DNA of 36,265 bases. Origin: Pseudomonadota bacterium. Its GTDB lineage: Bacteria > Pseudomonadota > Gammaproteobacteria > Burkholderiales > JABEVD01. Shown here one piece after another: positions 6,209-18,205 of this stretch (its first letter is position 1; the number at the start of each line of letters is the position of its first letter). The notes beneath the pieces are model-generated. The model was not told where the DNA came from and ran no database searches. It saw only the letters and a list, made by a program, of their open reading frames with translations. Where the stretch lies: contig JAJZRS010000026.1 in assembly GCA_021802545.1 (NCBI GenBank), positions 1-36,265 of the forward strand. The letters are read 5' to 3'. Both the position numbers and the translations under genes were made by a program.

Positions 6209-7585
6209 TCATTTTCCGGTGGGGGAGCAGGCTTGCCCCCTGCAAAGCAGATAGAGCGTGTCACCGCCCAGCTTGTATGTCCTGTACGTCTTCCCTGCTT
6301 TCGGATTCTCGGCATAGGCGATCGCGTAGCCATTTTCCCAGTTTGCGGGCGGAAAGACGAGCGGCGCGGCAGGCAGACGCAAGACGTCGAGGTAGCCCGT
6401 CACGGACATGCCGCTCGAGCTGACGTCCGTCGCATAAAGCGGGAACCCTTCCGTTGCCTGAGCGATTTTTCTTGCCGCAGCCAGGTAGTTTTCTCCGCGA
6501 AAATGGCTCTGGTACCAGGGAAAAAGGATAATCATGAGAACCAGCTTCAATCCCACCATGGCGCCCATCCAATTCAGGGCGTCTTTCCGGCAATCGCCCT
6601 TCCAGAGAAGACCTGCGAAATAAAGCGCGAAGAAGGGATAGATGGGCAGGATGTAGCGGATGCTGCTGTGGGGGGAAATCCAGTAGGGCAGCAGGTTGAA
6701 GAATCCGATCCAGAAAGCGGTTCTTGAAGCATCGGGCGGATTTTCGGCCGCCTTCCTTCTCAACGCAAAATACAGGACGAGCAATGTGACGGGCGCCATG
6801 CGCAGCACGGCTTCGAGAGGAAAACCGGCAAGCTGTCCGAGATAGGCATTGAATCCGGGAAGGGCGAGCTTGCCCAGGATTTCGTCGAACATCCTCCCAC
6901 CTTGGCCCTGGGAAGGCAGGAGAGAGAACCAGACCAGCGGCAGGGCGAACGCCAGGGCGTGCAGCGCAAGCGAAGGGATGCCCAGCAGAAATGCGCGATG
7001 CCGCTTCAACAGAACGAGAACGGAAACGCCGTAGAAAACGTAGGCGGTCATGGCTTTCGCAAGGAAGGCGAGCTCGATCAGAACCAGCGCGAAGAAGAGC
7101 AGCTTGATGCTCGATTTTTCCGCTGATATCCAGAGCAGCGCGATCGATGAAAAAATGAAAAACGAAAAAAGCGGATCGGCATAGGCGAGCCATCCGTGGT
7201 AGAGGGCCACGTCCGCAAAGGTCAGATAGGTCAATGCCGAAAAAAAGGCGAAGCCGCGGTCGCCCGTAAGATGGCTTGTCAGCCTGAAGAGGACCAGGCC
7301 GCAGCCGAGGGTCGAAAGCATGGCAATGGCGCGCGTCACGGCGAGCACATGGCTCCAGCCCAAAGCGCTCGAAAAGAGCATGATCAGCCAGTTGAACAAC
7401 GGGTTGTGCCTGACGTTGACGCCGTACATGATCTGCAAGAGCCAGGATCCGGCATGGTGCATCTCGAGGGACGTGATCGGGAAGATCGCCTCCTCGCCGA
7501 CATAATAAAATCCCAATGCAGGGAGATAGGCGGCCACGGCCAGAATGCAAAGCCACTTCATCAGCCTTTCCGTTTCAGGACGCAT
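6209..7585 (-). CDS. GT39/ArnT-like membrane glycosyltransferase
   Basis: 458 residues with about ten predicted membrane helices. An acidic pair in the first periplasmic loop (YVGEEAIFPITSLEMHH, about 28-44) fits the catalytic loop of the ArnT/PMT (dolichyl-phosphate-mannose-protein mannosyltransferase) family. These enzymes take a sugar from a polyprenyl phosphate on the periplasmic face and move it to lipid A or protein. In this operon the donor would be the undecaprenyl-phosphate sugar made by the GT2 enzyme. It ends one base before fkbM and starts 12 bp after wecE. The acceptor is inferred, not seen. Confidence 0.85.
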   Translation of the reverse strand: MRPETERLMKWLCILAVAAYLPALGFYYVGEEAIFPITSLEMHHAGSWLLQIMYGVNVRHNPLFNWLIMLFSSALGWSHVLAVTRAIAMLSTLGCGLVLFRLTSHLTGDRGFAFFSALTYLTFADVALYHGWLAYADPLFSFFIFSSIALLWISAEKSSIKLLFFALVLIELAFLAKAMTAYVFYGVSVLVLLKRHRAFLLGIPSLALHALAFALPLVWFSLLPSQGQGGRMFDEILGKLALPGFNAYLGQLAGFPLEAVLRMAPVTLLVLYFALRRKAAENPPDASRTAFWIGFFNLLPYWISPHSSIRYILPIYPFFALYFAGLLWKGDCRKDALNWMGAMVGLKLVLMIILFPWYQSHFRGENYLAAARKIAQATEGFPLYATDVSSSGMSVTGYLDVLRLPAAPLVFPPANWENGYAIAYAENPKAGKTYRTYKLGGDTLYLLCRGQACSPTGK

Positions 7586-7597
7586 GGATTTTCTTCC

Positions 7598-8734
7598 TCA
7601 GCCTTCGCCGAAAAAGGAGTGTACGGCCTGCGCCACTTTCACGATCTCTTCCTCCTGCAGATCGTAGTAAAGGGGAAGCCTCAAGAGCCTGTCGCTCAGA
7701 TTGTCCGTGACATCCAGAGACCCGTGCGCTCTTCCGTATTTTTTGCCTGTAGCTGAAGAATGAAGGGGCACGTAATGGAAAACGGCGAGTATCCCCATTT
7801 CCTTCAGATGGCGGGTCAAATTGCTGCGCGCCTCAAGGCTCTCCATGATCAGATAGAACATGTGCCCGTTCCCGCTGGAGCCTTCCTTCTCCCTTGCAGG
7901 CAGGTGGCAATGCCCCTTTTCCTCGAGTTTTTCGAGCAGCTCGGCATAGCGCGAGAAAATGTACCTTCTCCTGGCGATGATCTCGTCAGCATGCTCGAGC
8001 TGTGCGAAAAGGAACGCGCCGATCAGTTCGCTCGGGAGATAGGAGGAACCAATGTCGACCCAGGTGTATTTGTCGACCTGCCCCCTGAAGAACTGGCTCC
8101 TGTTCGTCCCCTTCTCCCTGATGATTTCGGCGCGCTCGGCAAACCGCGCATCGTTGACGAGCAGCGCCCCGCCCTCCCCGCTGATGATGTTCTTCGTTTC
8201 GTGGAAGGAGAGACAGCCCATGTGGCCGATCGTGCCGAGCTGCTTTCCCTTGTAGGTCGAAAGCAGGGCCTGGGCGGCATCCTCGATGACCAGAAGACCG
8301 TGCCTTTGCGCGATCTCCATGATTTTGTCCATTTCGCATGCGATCCCCGCATAATGAACGGCGACGATGGCCCGTGTTCTTTCCGTGATCGCCGCCTCGA
8401 TCAGGTTTTCGTCTATGTTGAGGTTGTCCGCCCTGATGTCGACGAAGACCGGAACGGCGCCGCGCAGCACGAAGGCATTGGCGGTTGAGACAAAGGTATA
8501 GGAGGGCATGATGACCTCGTCTCCCGGGGCGAGATCGCAAAGGATCGCCGCCATTTCGAGCGCGGCCGTGCAAGAATGGGTCAGAAGCGCCTTGCGGGTC
8601 CCAAGCCTTTCCTCGAACCATGCATGGCATTTTTTCGTGAACTTCCCGTCCCCCGCCAGGTGGCCGCCCGCATGCGCCTCGGCGATGTATTGGAGCTCCT
8701 TGCCCGTCATGTGTGGCTTGTTGAATGGAATCAT
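7598..8734 (-). CDS. wecE: dTDP-4-amino-4,6-dideoxygalactose transaminase (WecE/RffA type)
   Basis: 378 residues of the DegT/DnrJ/EryC1 aminotransferase family. The MIPFNKP start, SGKLCGDG-like AGGHLAGDGKFTK, and the SCTAALEMAA block all match WecE closely. The PLP lysine is K181 in SFHETKNIISGEGG, with D152 in VIEDAAQA. WecE turns dTDP-4-keto-6-deoxyglucose into dTDP-4-amino-4,6-dideoxygalactose, the Fuc4N precursor. The GNAT gene in the same operon would be the N-acetylating partner (WecD role). Its start overlaps the methyltransferase stop by 4 bp (ATGA). Confidence 0.92.
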   Translation of the reverse strand: MIPFNKPHMTGKELQYIAEAHAGGHLAGDGKFTKKCHAWFEERLGTRKALLTHSCTAALEMAAILCDLAPGDEVIMPSYTFVSTANAFVLRGAVPVFVDIRADNLNIDENLIEAAITERTRAIVAVHYAGIACEMDKIMEIAQRHGLLVIEDAAQALLSTYKGKQLGTIGHMGCLSFHETKNIISGEGGALLVNDARFAERAEIIREKGTNRSQFFRGQVDKYTWVDIGSSYLPSELIGAFLFAQLEHADEIIARRRYIFSRYAELLEKLEEKGHCHLPAREKEGSSGNGHMFYLIMESLEARSNLTRHLKEMGILAVFHYVPLHSSATGKKYGRAHGSLDVTDNLSDRLLRLPLYYDLQEEEIVKVAQAVHSFFGEG

Positions 8735-9591
8735 GCTTTCCTCGCGACCATCAGCAAAGATCCGCCGAAAGGCAGGCTAAGATTCAATCCTATCAGCGCC
8801 TCCTCCAACTTCATCACCGCCTCAAAAATCATGTTCGACATTTTCCCCAGCCTCAATTCGGACATCGGATCAGTGGGCGCACGCTTCGTCAGAAGGCGGG
8901 AAAGCATCATGATGGGAAACAGTAGAAAGATGAAGGAAGTGGCCGAAGCCACCCTGAAGCCCGCCCCTTCCAGTTTTCCTTCCAATTCCGCTTTCGTATA
9001 GCGCCTCACGTGGCAGGCAGCCACGTCCTGCTGGCTCCACAGGAAGGGATGCTGCGGCACCGTCAGCAGCAGTCCGCCCCCCGGCTTCAATGAGGCGAAC
9101 ATCTGGCCGATCACTTTTTCGTCCTCCTCGATGTGCTCGAGCACGTCGAAGGCAGCGACGACATCGAATTCCTCTTTGAAAGGCATGCGCCTCGCGTCCA
9201 TCTGGATCAGCTCGACGCCTGAAGCCCGCCTCGACGCGAATTCGAGGCCCGACGCATAGATCTCGCTCCCGGACAATTTGATTCCCGGAAAGGCGCGCCT
9301 TATCCCCGAAAGCACGTAGCCCGTTCCGCATCCCACTTCCATGAAGCTCGACGCATCCGGAAAAAACCTCTTGAGCGCCCGGACGATCAGCCTGTTCCTT
9401 GCCCTGAACCAGAAATTCCTCTCCTCCAATCCTGCAAGCTCGGCAAAATAGCTTTCCTTGAAGCCTTCGTTCTCCCTGGCCAATTCGGGGGAAAACGAGA
9501 GGAACCCGCCGATTTTCCTGACCTGCCAGCCGCAGGCCGGGCAGACCCATTCTTCCGACGGAACGGCGCCGCACTCTGGGCAAGCCTTCAA
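8731..9591 (-). CDS. Class I SAM methyltransferase with N-terminal zinc ribbon
   Basis: 286 residues from a TTG start at 9591 that overlaps the stop of the flippase gene (TTGA); no ATG fits without reading deep into that gene. Two CxxC pairs (C4/C7 and C17/C20) form a zinc ribbon. Motif I is FMEVGCGTG (83-91), and FDVLEHIEED and LKPGGGLLLTVPQHP follow. The C-terminal part has a hydrophobic segment (FIFLLFPIMML) that may touch the membrane. Such proteins are common in glycan clusters, but the target is unknown. It is coupled to both neighbours. Confidence 0.85.
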   Translation of the reverse strand: MKACPECGAVPSEEWVCPACGWQVRKIGGFLSFSPELARENEGFKESYFAELAGLEERNFWFRARNRLIVRALKRFFPDASSFMEVGCGTGYVLSGIRRAFPGIKLSGSEIYASGLEFASRRASGVELIQMDARRMPFKEEFDVVAAFDVLEHIEEDEKVIGQMFASLKPGGGLLLTVPQHPFLWSQQDVAACHVRRYTKAELEGKLEGAGFRVASATSFIFLLFPIMMLSRLLTKRAPTDPMSELRLGKMSNMIFEAVMKLEEALIGLNLSLPFGGSLLMVARKA

Positions 9592-9950
9592 CCCTGGCTC
9601 CCTACGGCAAGCCCTGCGACGACGAGGACGATGCCCGCGACTTTCAGCGTCGTGACCGGCTCGCCGAAAAAGAAGTTGCTGAGCATGATCACCAGGACGA
9701 AAGCGAGGCTCATGAACGGATAGGCGTGGCTCAATTGGAGCTTGGTCATGGCGGCCATCCAGGTGACCGAGGCCAGAAATGCGGCCAGAAAAGCGCTCAG
9801 CACCCATGGATTCAATACGAGATGGAAGAGGAATTTCAGCTTTTCCGCTGATTCCAAAGGCATGGCGCCCGCTTTCAGCACCTGCCACTTGATGACGATC
9901 TGCCCGTATACGGTCAGCAGGATCGTGAAGACGACATAGATATAGCTCAT
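9588..9950 (-). CDS. Small four-helix EamA/SMR-type transporter (ArnE-like flippase candidate)
   Basis: 120 residues with four membrane helices: about 3-22, 46-66, 75-91 and 101-118. This is the size and topology of the SMR/EamA half-transporters, including ArnE/ArnF, which flip undecaprenyl-phosphate sugars. Between a GT2 loader and a GT39 user, the natural inference is that it moves the lipid-linked sugar across the inner membrane. It could instead be a drug exporter. Overlaps of 4 bp on both sides show translational coupling. Confidence 0.75.
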   Translation of the reverse strand: MSYIYVVFTILLTVYGQIVIKWQVLKAGAMPLESAEKLKFLFHLVLNPWVLSAFLAAFLASVTWMAAMTKLQLSHAYPFMSLAFVLVIMLSNFFFGEPVTTLKVAGIVLVVAGLAVGSQG

Positions 9951-10609
9951 TTCACAAGCAGATGGTAAAGATCATGGGCCTTCCCGAACCTGAAGCCCAG
10001 CGAGGCATAAAGATTCATGACGGCAAGATTGGACGCGGATACCGAACTGGAAATTTCATCGATTCCCTTGTCGAAAATTTTCCTGCAGGCTGCGCTCCAC
10101 AAATACTTCCCGTATCCCTTCCCCCGCTTTTCTTCGGCAATCGCATGGAGCAGGAGCTTGCCGCCCGAATGGGCGATGAATCCCGCCAGTTCCCCTCCTG
10201 CGTAGAGCCCGAGCACCTTTCCTTCCTCATGTAAGGACTCCAGCCACCTGTCGTAGCGCAGGTCGGCCAAATCGTGATCCAGGTTGAAGTCCCTGTGGAA
10301 ACGCCCGTGCGAAAATGCGCCGTGGCAGATCTTCATCAATTCGGAAAGCTGCGCATCGTCCCTTGCGCAGAATTCGGGATGATCGTGGAATCTGAATCTG
10401 TCTTTCGCGCAACTGGGTTCGATCAGGGTGTCGCAATAATAGAAGCCGTATTCGTGCAGGATTTTCTTGCCGGCCAGCGGATCGACCCTGAGCGTGTAAT
10501 GCCCGGGGCGCCGGGAAGCCTCAATGAAGTCCTGCTCGTCGAAACCGACTATCTCGAAGGTCGGCATGCCAAAGGCTGCGGCATCCCAGGGCGTTTCCTC
10601 AATGCTCAT
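9947..10609 (-). CDS. GNAT-family N-acetyltransferase (WecD-like role)
   Basis: 220 residues. The C-terminal GNAT fold carries the acetyl-CoA loop EEKRGKGYGKYLW (about 165-177) and the late NLYASLGFR motif. The N-terminal half (WDAAAFGMPTFEIV, then SHGRFHRDFNLDHDLADLRYDRW) resembles dTDP-fucosamine acetyltransferases. With wecE three genes away, the likely reaction is N-acetylation of dTDP-4-amino-4,6-dideoxyhexose. The family fit is clear; the substrate is inferred from context. Confidence 0.8.
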   Translation of the reverse strand: MSIEETPWDAAAFGMPTFEIVGFDEQDFIEASRRPGHYTLRVDPLAGKKILHEYGFYYCDTLIEPSCAKDRFRFHDHPEFCARDDAQLSELMKICHGAFSHGRFHRDFNLDHDLADLRYDRWLESLHEEGKVLGLYAGGELAGFIAHSGGKLLLHAIAEEKRGKGYGKYLWSAACRKIFDKGIDEISSSVSASNLAVMNLYASLGFRFGKAHDLYHLLVK

Positions 10610-11528
10610 CGAAGGTCTTGTGGTTGATGATGTAAAGGGGCCGCCTTTTCGCTTCGTCGAAGGCCTTGCCGAGATAGATGCCGATCACGCCCAGTATCGA
10701 GATGACGATTCCGCTCAGAAAATACAGCGACACGATCAGGCTGCTCCACCCCATGATTGCCGTGCCATGAAAAAGCGCGTGATACACGATATAGAGGCCG
10801 TAGAGGAATGAACCCGTCGAAATCAGAAAGCCGAACCGGATCGAAAGCCTCAGCGGCTTGTCCGAATAGGCGATGATGGTCTCGCTTGCAAGCTTCCAGA
10901 GCTTGGAAAAAGTGTAGGTCGACTTGCCTTCGAAACGCTCCGCATGCTGGACGTCGATGCTGGCCGTTGGATACCCCATCCAGTTGACGAGCCCGCCGAA
11001 AAAGCGCAGCTGTTCCCTCATCTGCCTGAAGCTCGTCACCACCTTCTTCGACATGATCCTGAAATTCCCGGTCTCGCCGTCGTATTCCATGTCCGCGAGA
11101 TAGCTGAAAAGCTTGTAGAATGCCCATGAAGCAAGACGCTTCGTCAACGGGTCCTCCCGCTTTCCGCGCCTTGCGAGCACGATATCAAAGCCTTCCTTGG
11201 CCTTCTCAAAAAGCCTCGGGATTTCCTCCGGCCTGTCCTGGAGGTCGCAGTCCATGACCACCACCCAATCGCCTGAAGCGTAATCCAGTCCTGCCGTGAT
11301 CCCGTAATGCTGTCCGAAATTCCGGCTGAACTGGATGCCCCTGACCCTGGGGTCGTTCTTTGCGATTTCCTGGATCAGTTCCCAGGAACGGTCTCCGCCG
11401 CAGTCTTCGACCAGCACGATCTCGAAATCAGGCGTGATCGGCTCGATCGCGGATTTCAGGCGCGAGTAGAGCTCTTCCAGGCAGTTTTCAGCCTTGTAGA
11501 CCGGAATGACGACGGAGAGGTGCGCCAT
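10599..11528 (-). CDS. GT2 polyprenyl-phosphate glycosyltransferase (ArnC/GtrB-like)
   Basis: 309 residues. The GT-A domain starts with LSVVIPVYKAENCLEEL, has VEDCGGDRSWE (40-50) and the metal-binding DCD at 93-95 (VVVMDCDLQDRPEEIP). Two C-terminal membrane helices (about 233-255 and 267-289) match ArnC/GtrB/DPM1-like enzymes. These load a nucleotide sugar onto undecaprenyl phosphate at the cytoplasmic face. Here the donor would be the dTDP-linked 4-acetamido sugar. It overlaps the GNAT start by 11 bp and the yqhA stop by one base. Confidence 0.88.
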   Translation of the reverse strand: MAHLSVVIPVYKAENCLEELYSRLKSAIEPITPDFEIVLVEDCGGDRSWELIQEIAKNDPRVRGIQFSRNFGQHYGITAGLDYASGDWVVVMDCDLQDRPEEIPRLFEKAKEGFDIVLARRGKREDPLTKRLASWAFYKLFSYLADMEYDGETGNFRIMSKKVVTSFRQMREQLRFFGGLVNWMGYPTASIDVQHAERFEGKSTYTFSKLWKLASETIIAYSDKPLRLSIRFGFLISTGSFLYGLYIVYHALFHGTAIMGWSSLIVSLYFLSGIVISILGVIGIYLGKAFDEAKRRPLYIINHKTFDEH

Positions 11529-12064
11529 CAGTGCCCCCCTTTCGAATCCGACGCATGGGAAAGATAGAGCGCCAGCCCGACGAAGGCGATCGCGCCGCCC
11601 AAATAAAGCAGATCGAGCGGCGTCTCTATTTTCACCCGGATCGCCTCCTGGAACAGGGTCACGATCAGAATCATCAGGATCACCTTGGCCAGCCTCGCCT
11701 TCAGATCATCCAGGCTTTCGATGACGAGTATCCTGCTCGATCTCGCCTCACCCTTGGCTTCGTCGATGTCGCTGATGAAAAGCTCGTAGAGGCCTAGCGA
11801 AAAGATCAGCATCACCGTGGCAAGCAGGTAGCCGTCGACGACTTCGACAATATGGGTGATGGTTTCCTGGTGTAGCGCCAGCCTGTCCGGCTGGGAAATG
11901 CCTGGATCGGCGTAGTGAACGATGTGCAGGACGAGATAGACCACGTCGACGGTGGCCATGTAGAAGACTGAAAAGCCTGCTATCATGCTCGCCACCACGG
12001 CGAAGATCACGACATAGCGGCTGCGCCAGAGCGCGCCTTCGAAAATCGTCTCGAGCAGTTTCAT
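11528..12064 (-). CDS. yqhA: YqhA-family (UPF0114) inner-membrane protein
   Basis: 178 residues with four predicted membrane helices (about 16-36, 73-95, 124-143, 150-168). It matches the YqhA/UPF0114 family in size and in segments such as LWRSRYVVIFAVVASM at the start and ESLDDLKARLAKVILMILIV in the middle. The family has no firmly assigned biochemical role. It lies between msbA (4 bp away) and the GT2 gene (1-bp overlap), so it is expressed with the envelope genes. Confidence 0.85.
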   Translation of the reverse strand: MKLLETIFEGALWRSRYVVIFAVVASMIAGFSVFYMATVDVVYLVLHIVHYADPGISQPDRLALHQETITHIVEVVDGYLLATVMLIFSLGLYELFISDIDEAKGEARSSRILVIESLDDLKARLAKVILMILIVTLFQEAIRVKIETPLDLLYLGGAIAFVGLALYLSHASDSKGGH

Positions 12065-12067
12065 CTT

Positions 12068-13822
12068 TCACCCCTTGTGGGAGTCGTACTGGATCCTGTA
12101 CAGGTTGGCATAGATGCCGTTCGATTCCAGAAGATCCTTGTGCCGCCCGACTTCCATGATCCTTCCCTTCTGCATCACGACGATCCTGTCCGCCTTCTCG
12201 ATGGTCGACAGCCTGTGGGCGATGACGATCGTCGTCCTGCCTTTCATCAATGTTTCGAGCGCTGCCTGAACGTGCTTCTCGGATTCCGAATCGAGCGCAG
12301 AAGTCGCTTCGTCCAGTATCAGCACAGGCGCGTCCTTGAGCAGCGCACGCGCGATGCCCAGCCGCTGGCGCTGCCCTCCGGAAAGCTTCACTCCGTTCTC
12401 GCCGATCAACGTATCCATGCCCTGGGGCATTTCCTTGATGAAATCCAGCGCATGGGCTGCTTTCGCGGCAGCTTCGATATCCTCCCGGCCTGCTCCCCCC
12501 ATCTTGCCGTAAGCGATGTTGGCAGCGACCGTGTCATTGAAGAGCACGACATGCTGGCTGACGAAAGCGATGTTGTCTCGCAGATTCTCCAGGGCGAGCT
12601 CGTTGATGTCGTGCCCATCGAGCAGTATTTTCCCCTTGGTGGGATGATAGAAGCGGGGAATCAGGTTGGCAAGCGTGGTTTTTCCGCTGCCGGACGCGCC
12701 CACCAGGGCGAGCGTCTCCCCTGCCGGGATCTTCAGGCTGAAATTGTCGAGCGCAGGCTTTGCGCTTTCCGCATAGGAAAAAGTCACGTCAACGAATTCG
12801 ATTTCCCCCTTCGCATCCGTGAGCACGGTCTTTCCAGTGTCGGGTTCGGCCTCCTCGTCGATCAGCCCGAATATGCTCTCCGCCGCGGCAAGCCCTTTCT
12901 GCAGGTATTCGCTCATCCCGGTGATCCGCTTCATCGGAGCGGTCAGCATCAGCATCGCGGTGATGAAGGAGACGAAACCGCCGACCGTCGTCTTGTCAGA
13001 GCTCGACTGCAAGGTCGCGAGATAGACGATGACCGCCAGGGAGATTGCAGCGATCATCTGGACGATGGGCACGTTCGCGGCTGCGGCTGCCGACTGCTTG
13101 ATGTTGAAGCGCCTGACCCGGTTGGCGCTCTCGTAAAAGCGCTTCATTTCGTATTCCTGCCCACCGTAGAGCTTGACGACGGGATTGCATTCTATGCCCT
13201 CTTCCAGGACCTGGGTGATTTCCCCCATGGCGCGCTGGGTATCGCGGCTGGTCTGCCTCAGCCGCTTGCTGATCGTCTTGATGACGATGGCAATCAGCGG
13301 CGCCATGACGAGCGACAACAGGGTGAGTGTCCAGTTGAGATAGAAGAGCCACCCCAGCAGGCCGAAAATCGTCAGGGTATCCTTGACCGAGATCAGCACC
13401 ACGTTGGTGGCAGCCAGCGTCACCTGGGTGACGTCGAAAGTCAGCTTGGAAATCAGGTTGCCGCTGACATGGTCGTCGAAATAGGCGGTGGGCAGCCTGA
13501 TCAGCTTGCCGAACATGTCCATCCTCAGATCCATCACCAGCTTGTTTCCCACCCAGTTGATGGCATAGGCGCCGGCGAAGTTCGCGCTTCCCCTCACCAG
13601 GAAGAGAAGCACGATGAGCATGGGAATGAGATGGATGAGCGTCTTGTCCTTGCCGACGAATCCGCCGTCGAGCATCGGCTTCATCAGGGCGGGCAGCGCG
13701 GGTTCCGTCGCTGCAACGATCGCGATGCAGACGACCGAAACCAGGAAGGCCTTCCAGTGAGGAACGACATAGCGCATCAGTCGTTTGTACAACGTCAGGC
13801 TGTCTAGCGGTTTTTGCGTCAA
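12068..13822 (-). CDS. msbA: Lipid A export ABC transporter MsbA
   Basis: 584 residues, the full length for MsbA. The membrane domain has six helices (about 1-320). The nucleotide-binding domain has Walker A GASGSGKTT (375-383), signature LSGGQRQR (480-487) and Walker B VLILDEATSALD (500-511). It flips core-lipid A across the inner membrane as a homodimer. It leads the nine-gene minus-strand cluster, which supports an envelope-glycan role for the others. The 237-bp region upstream holds the twin small RNAs, oriented toward metH. Confidence 0.95.
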   Translation of the reverse strand: MTQKPLDSLTLYKRLMRYVVPHWKAFLVSVVCIAIVAATEPALPALMKPMLDGGFVGKDKTLIHLIPMLIVLLFLVRGSANFAGAYAINWVGNKLVMDLRMDMFGKLIRLPTAYFDDHVSGNLISKLTFDVTQVTLAATNVVLISVKDTLTIFGLLGWLFYLNWTLTLLSLVMAPLIAIVIKTISKRLRQTSRDTQRAMGEITQVLEEGIECNPVVKLYGGQEYEMKRFYESANRVRRFNIKQSAAAAANVPIVQMIAAISLAVIVYLATLQSSSDKTTVGGFVSFITAMLMLTAPMKRITGMSEYLQKGLAAAESIFGLIDEEAEPDTGKTVLTDAKGEIEFVDVTFSYAESAKPALDNFSLKIPAGETLALVGASGSGKTTLANLIPRFYHPTKGKILLDGHDINELALENLRDNIAFVSQHVVLFNDTVAANIAYGKMGGAGREDIEAAAKAAHALDFIKEMPQGMDTLIGENGVKLSGGQRQRLGIARALLKDAPVLILDEATSALDSESEKHVQAALETLMKGRTTIVIAHRLSTIEKADRIVVMQKGRIMEVGRHKDLLESNGIYANLYRIQYDSHKG

Positions 13823-13926
13823 TCCGAGTCCTTGCTGGAAAGCCGGTTATTATGCGGCATAGGATAATCGAGGTCAAAAGACCCAAGCTTAAGGGGAATA
13901 TAAGAATCCGCTGGTATTATTCGAAC

Positions 13927-13969
13927 CGTACCTCCCCCTTTCACCCGCGCTCGTCGCGGGTGTTTTTTT
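13927..13969 (+). ncRNA. Predicted small RNA, copy 1, with anti-Shine-Dalgarno stretch
   Basis: An extended -10 (TGG-TATTAT, 13915-13920) would start transcription near 13927. The RNA carries CCTCCCCCTTT (13931-13941), complementary to ribosome-binding sites, then the stem CACCCGCG-CTCGT-CGCGGGTG (42-62 of the 139xx block) and seven T. No gene on this strand needs this terminator, so the 43-nt transcript is itself the likely product. Short betaproteobacterial RNAs with an anti-SD and terminator, toxic when cloned in E. coli, have been described; whether this belongs to that family is untested. Confidence 0.65.
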
Positions 13970-14020
13970 GCCCCGATTCGCCTTAATGGTCCCGTAAGAT
14001 TGACGGCGTATCATGGGTCC

Positions 14021-14059
14021 TGTATCTCCTCCTTTGGCCCGCGCTCGTCGCGGGCATTT

Positions 14060-14065
<6 letters not shown>
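14021..14065 (+). ncRNA. Predicted small RNA, copy 2, tandem homologue of copy 1
   Basis: This is the same layout 94 bp downstream: TATCAT (14009-14014), CTCCTCCTTT (14026-14035), stem GCCCGCG-CTCGT-CGCGGGC (14037-14055) and a T-rich tail (14057-14065). The two units keep identical spacing from a CTTAA box (27 nt before the -10) through the terminator. The anti-SD stretch and the CCCGCGCTCGTCGCGGG hairpin are the best conserved parts, while the 5' bases have diverged. Its 3' tail overlaps the last codon and stop of metH on the opposite strand. Confidence 0.65.
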
Positions 14066-17743
<3,678 letters not shown>

Positions 17744-17765
17744 GACATCCTTGCAAATCTGTTGA

Positions 17766-17796
17766 TTGACCGGATTTTAACATATCGGGATATAAT
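17766..17796 (+). promoter_or_regulatory. Promoter for the rhodanese-TPR-ogt-xerD operon
   Basis: TTGACC (17766-17771), a 19-bp spacer and a perfect TATAAT (17791-17796) precede the rhodanese gene. On the minus strand the same 75-bp gap holds a TGTTAAAAT-like extended -10 that could serve metH. Confidence 0.5.
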
Positions 17797-17818
17797 CAAT
17801 CTGAAAGAGAGGAAGACC

Positions 17819-18205
17819 ATGAAATCGCTGAATCCCAATGAAGCTTTCCAGTTCCTCAGGAAAGACCCGAACGCGGTGCTCATCGACGTGCGCAGCACCA
17901 TCGAATTTCTCTTCGTCGGCCATCCCGTGGGGGCCATCCATGTCCCGTGGAACGACGGGCCGGAATGGGAAATCAATCCCGATTTCGTGGCCCAGGTGAA
18001 GACAATCGCCAACGAAGTCCGGCCCATCCTGCTCATCTGCAGAAGCGGCGTCCGGTCGCTGGAAGCCGGCAAGGCGCTGAAGGACTCGGGCTACAAGGAA
18101 GTCTACAACGTGCTGCACGGCTTCGAAGGGGATCTGGACGAATCCCACAAGCGGAGCAGCCAGAACGGCTGGCGATACGAAGGACTGCCCTGGGAACAAT
18201 GCTGA
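17819..18205 (+). CDS. Single-domain rhodanese-like sulfurtransferase
   Basis: 128 residues from the ATG at 17819, preceded by GAGAGGAAG. The rhodanese fold shows LIDVRSTIEFLFVGHPVGAIHVPW (21-44) and the active-site loop CRSGVRS with catalytic C74. It is expected to carry a persulfide on this cysteine for sulfur transfer or sulfide/cyanide handling. It is cytoplasmic, with no signal peptide. Its stop overlaps the start of the TPR gene by 7 bp. A start 19 codons earlier is possible but would lie within the -10 promoter region. Confidence 0.9.
   Translation: MKSLNPNEAFQFLRKDPNAVLIDVRSTIEFLFVGHPVGAIHVPWNDGPEWEINPDFVAQVKTIANEVRPILLICRSGVRSLEAGKALKDSGYKEVYNVLHGFEGDLDESHKRSSQNGWRYEGLPWEQC

Noticed and set aside
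12077-13807. Long open frame (576 codons) on the + strand opposite msbA
   Set aside because: Antisense shadow of msbA; no start context or recognisable domain.
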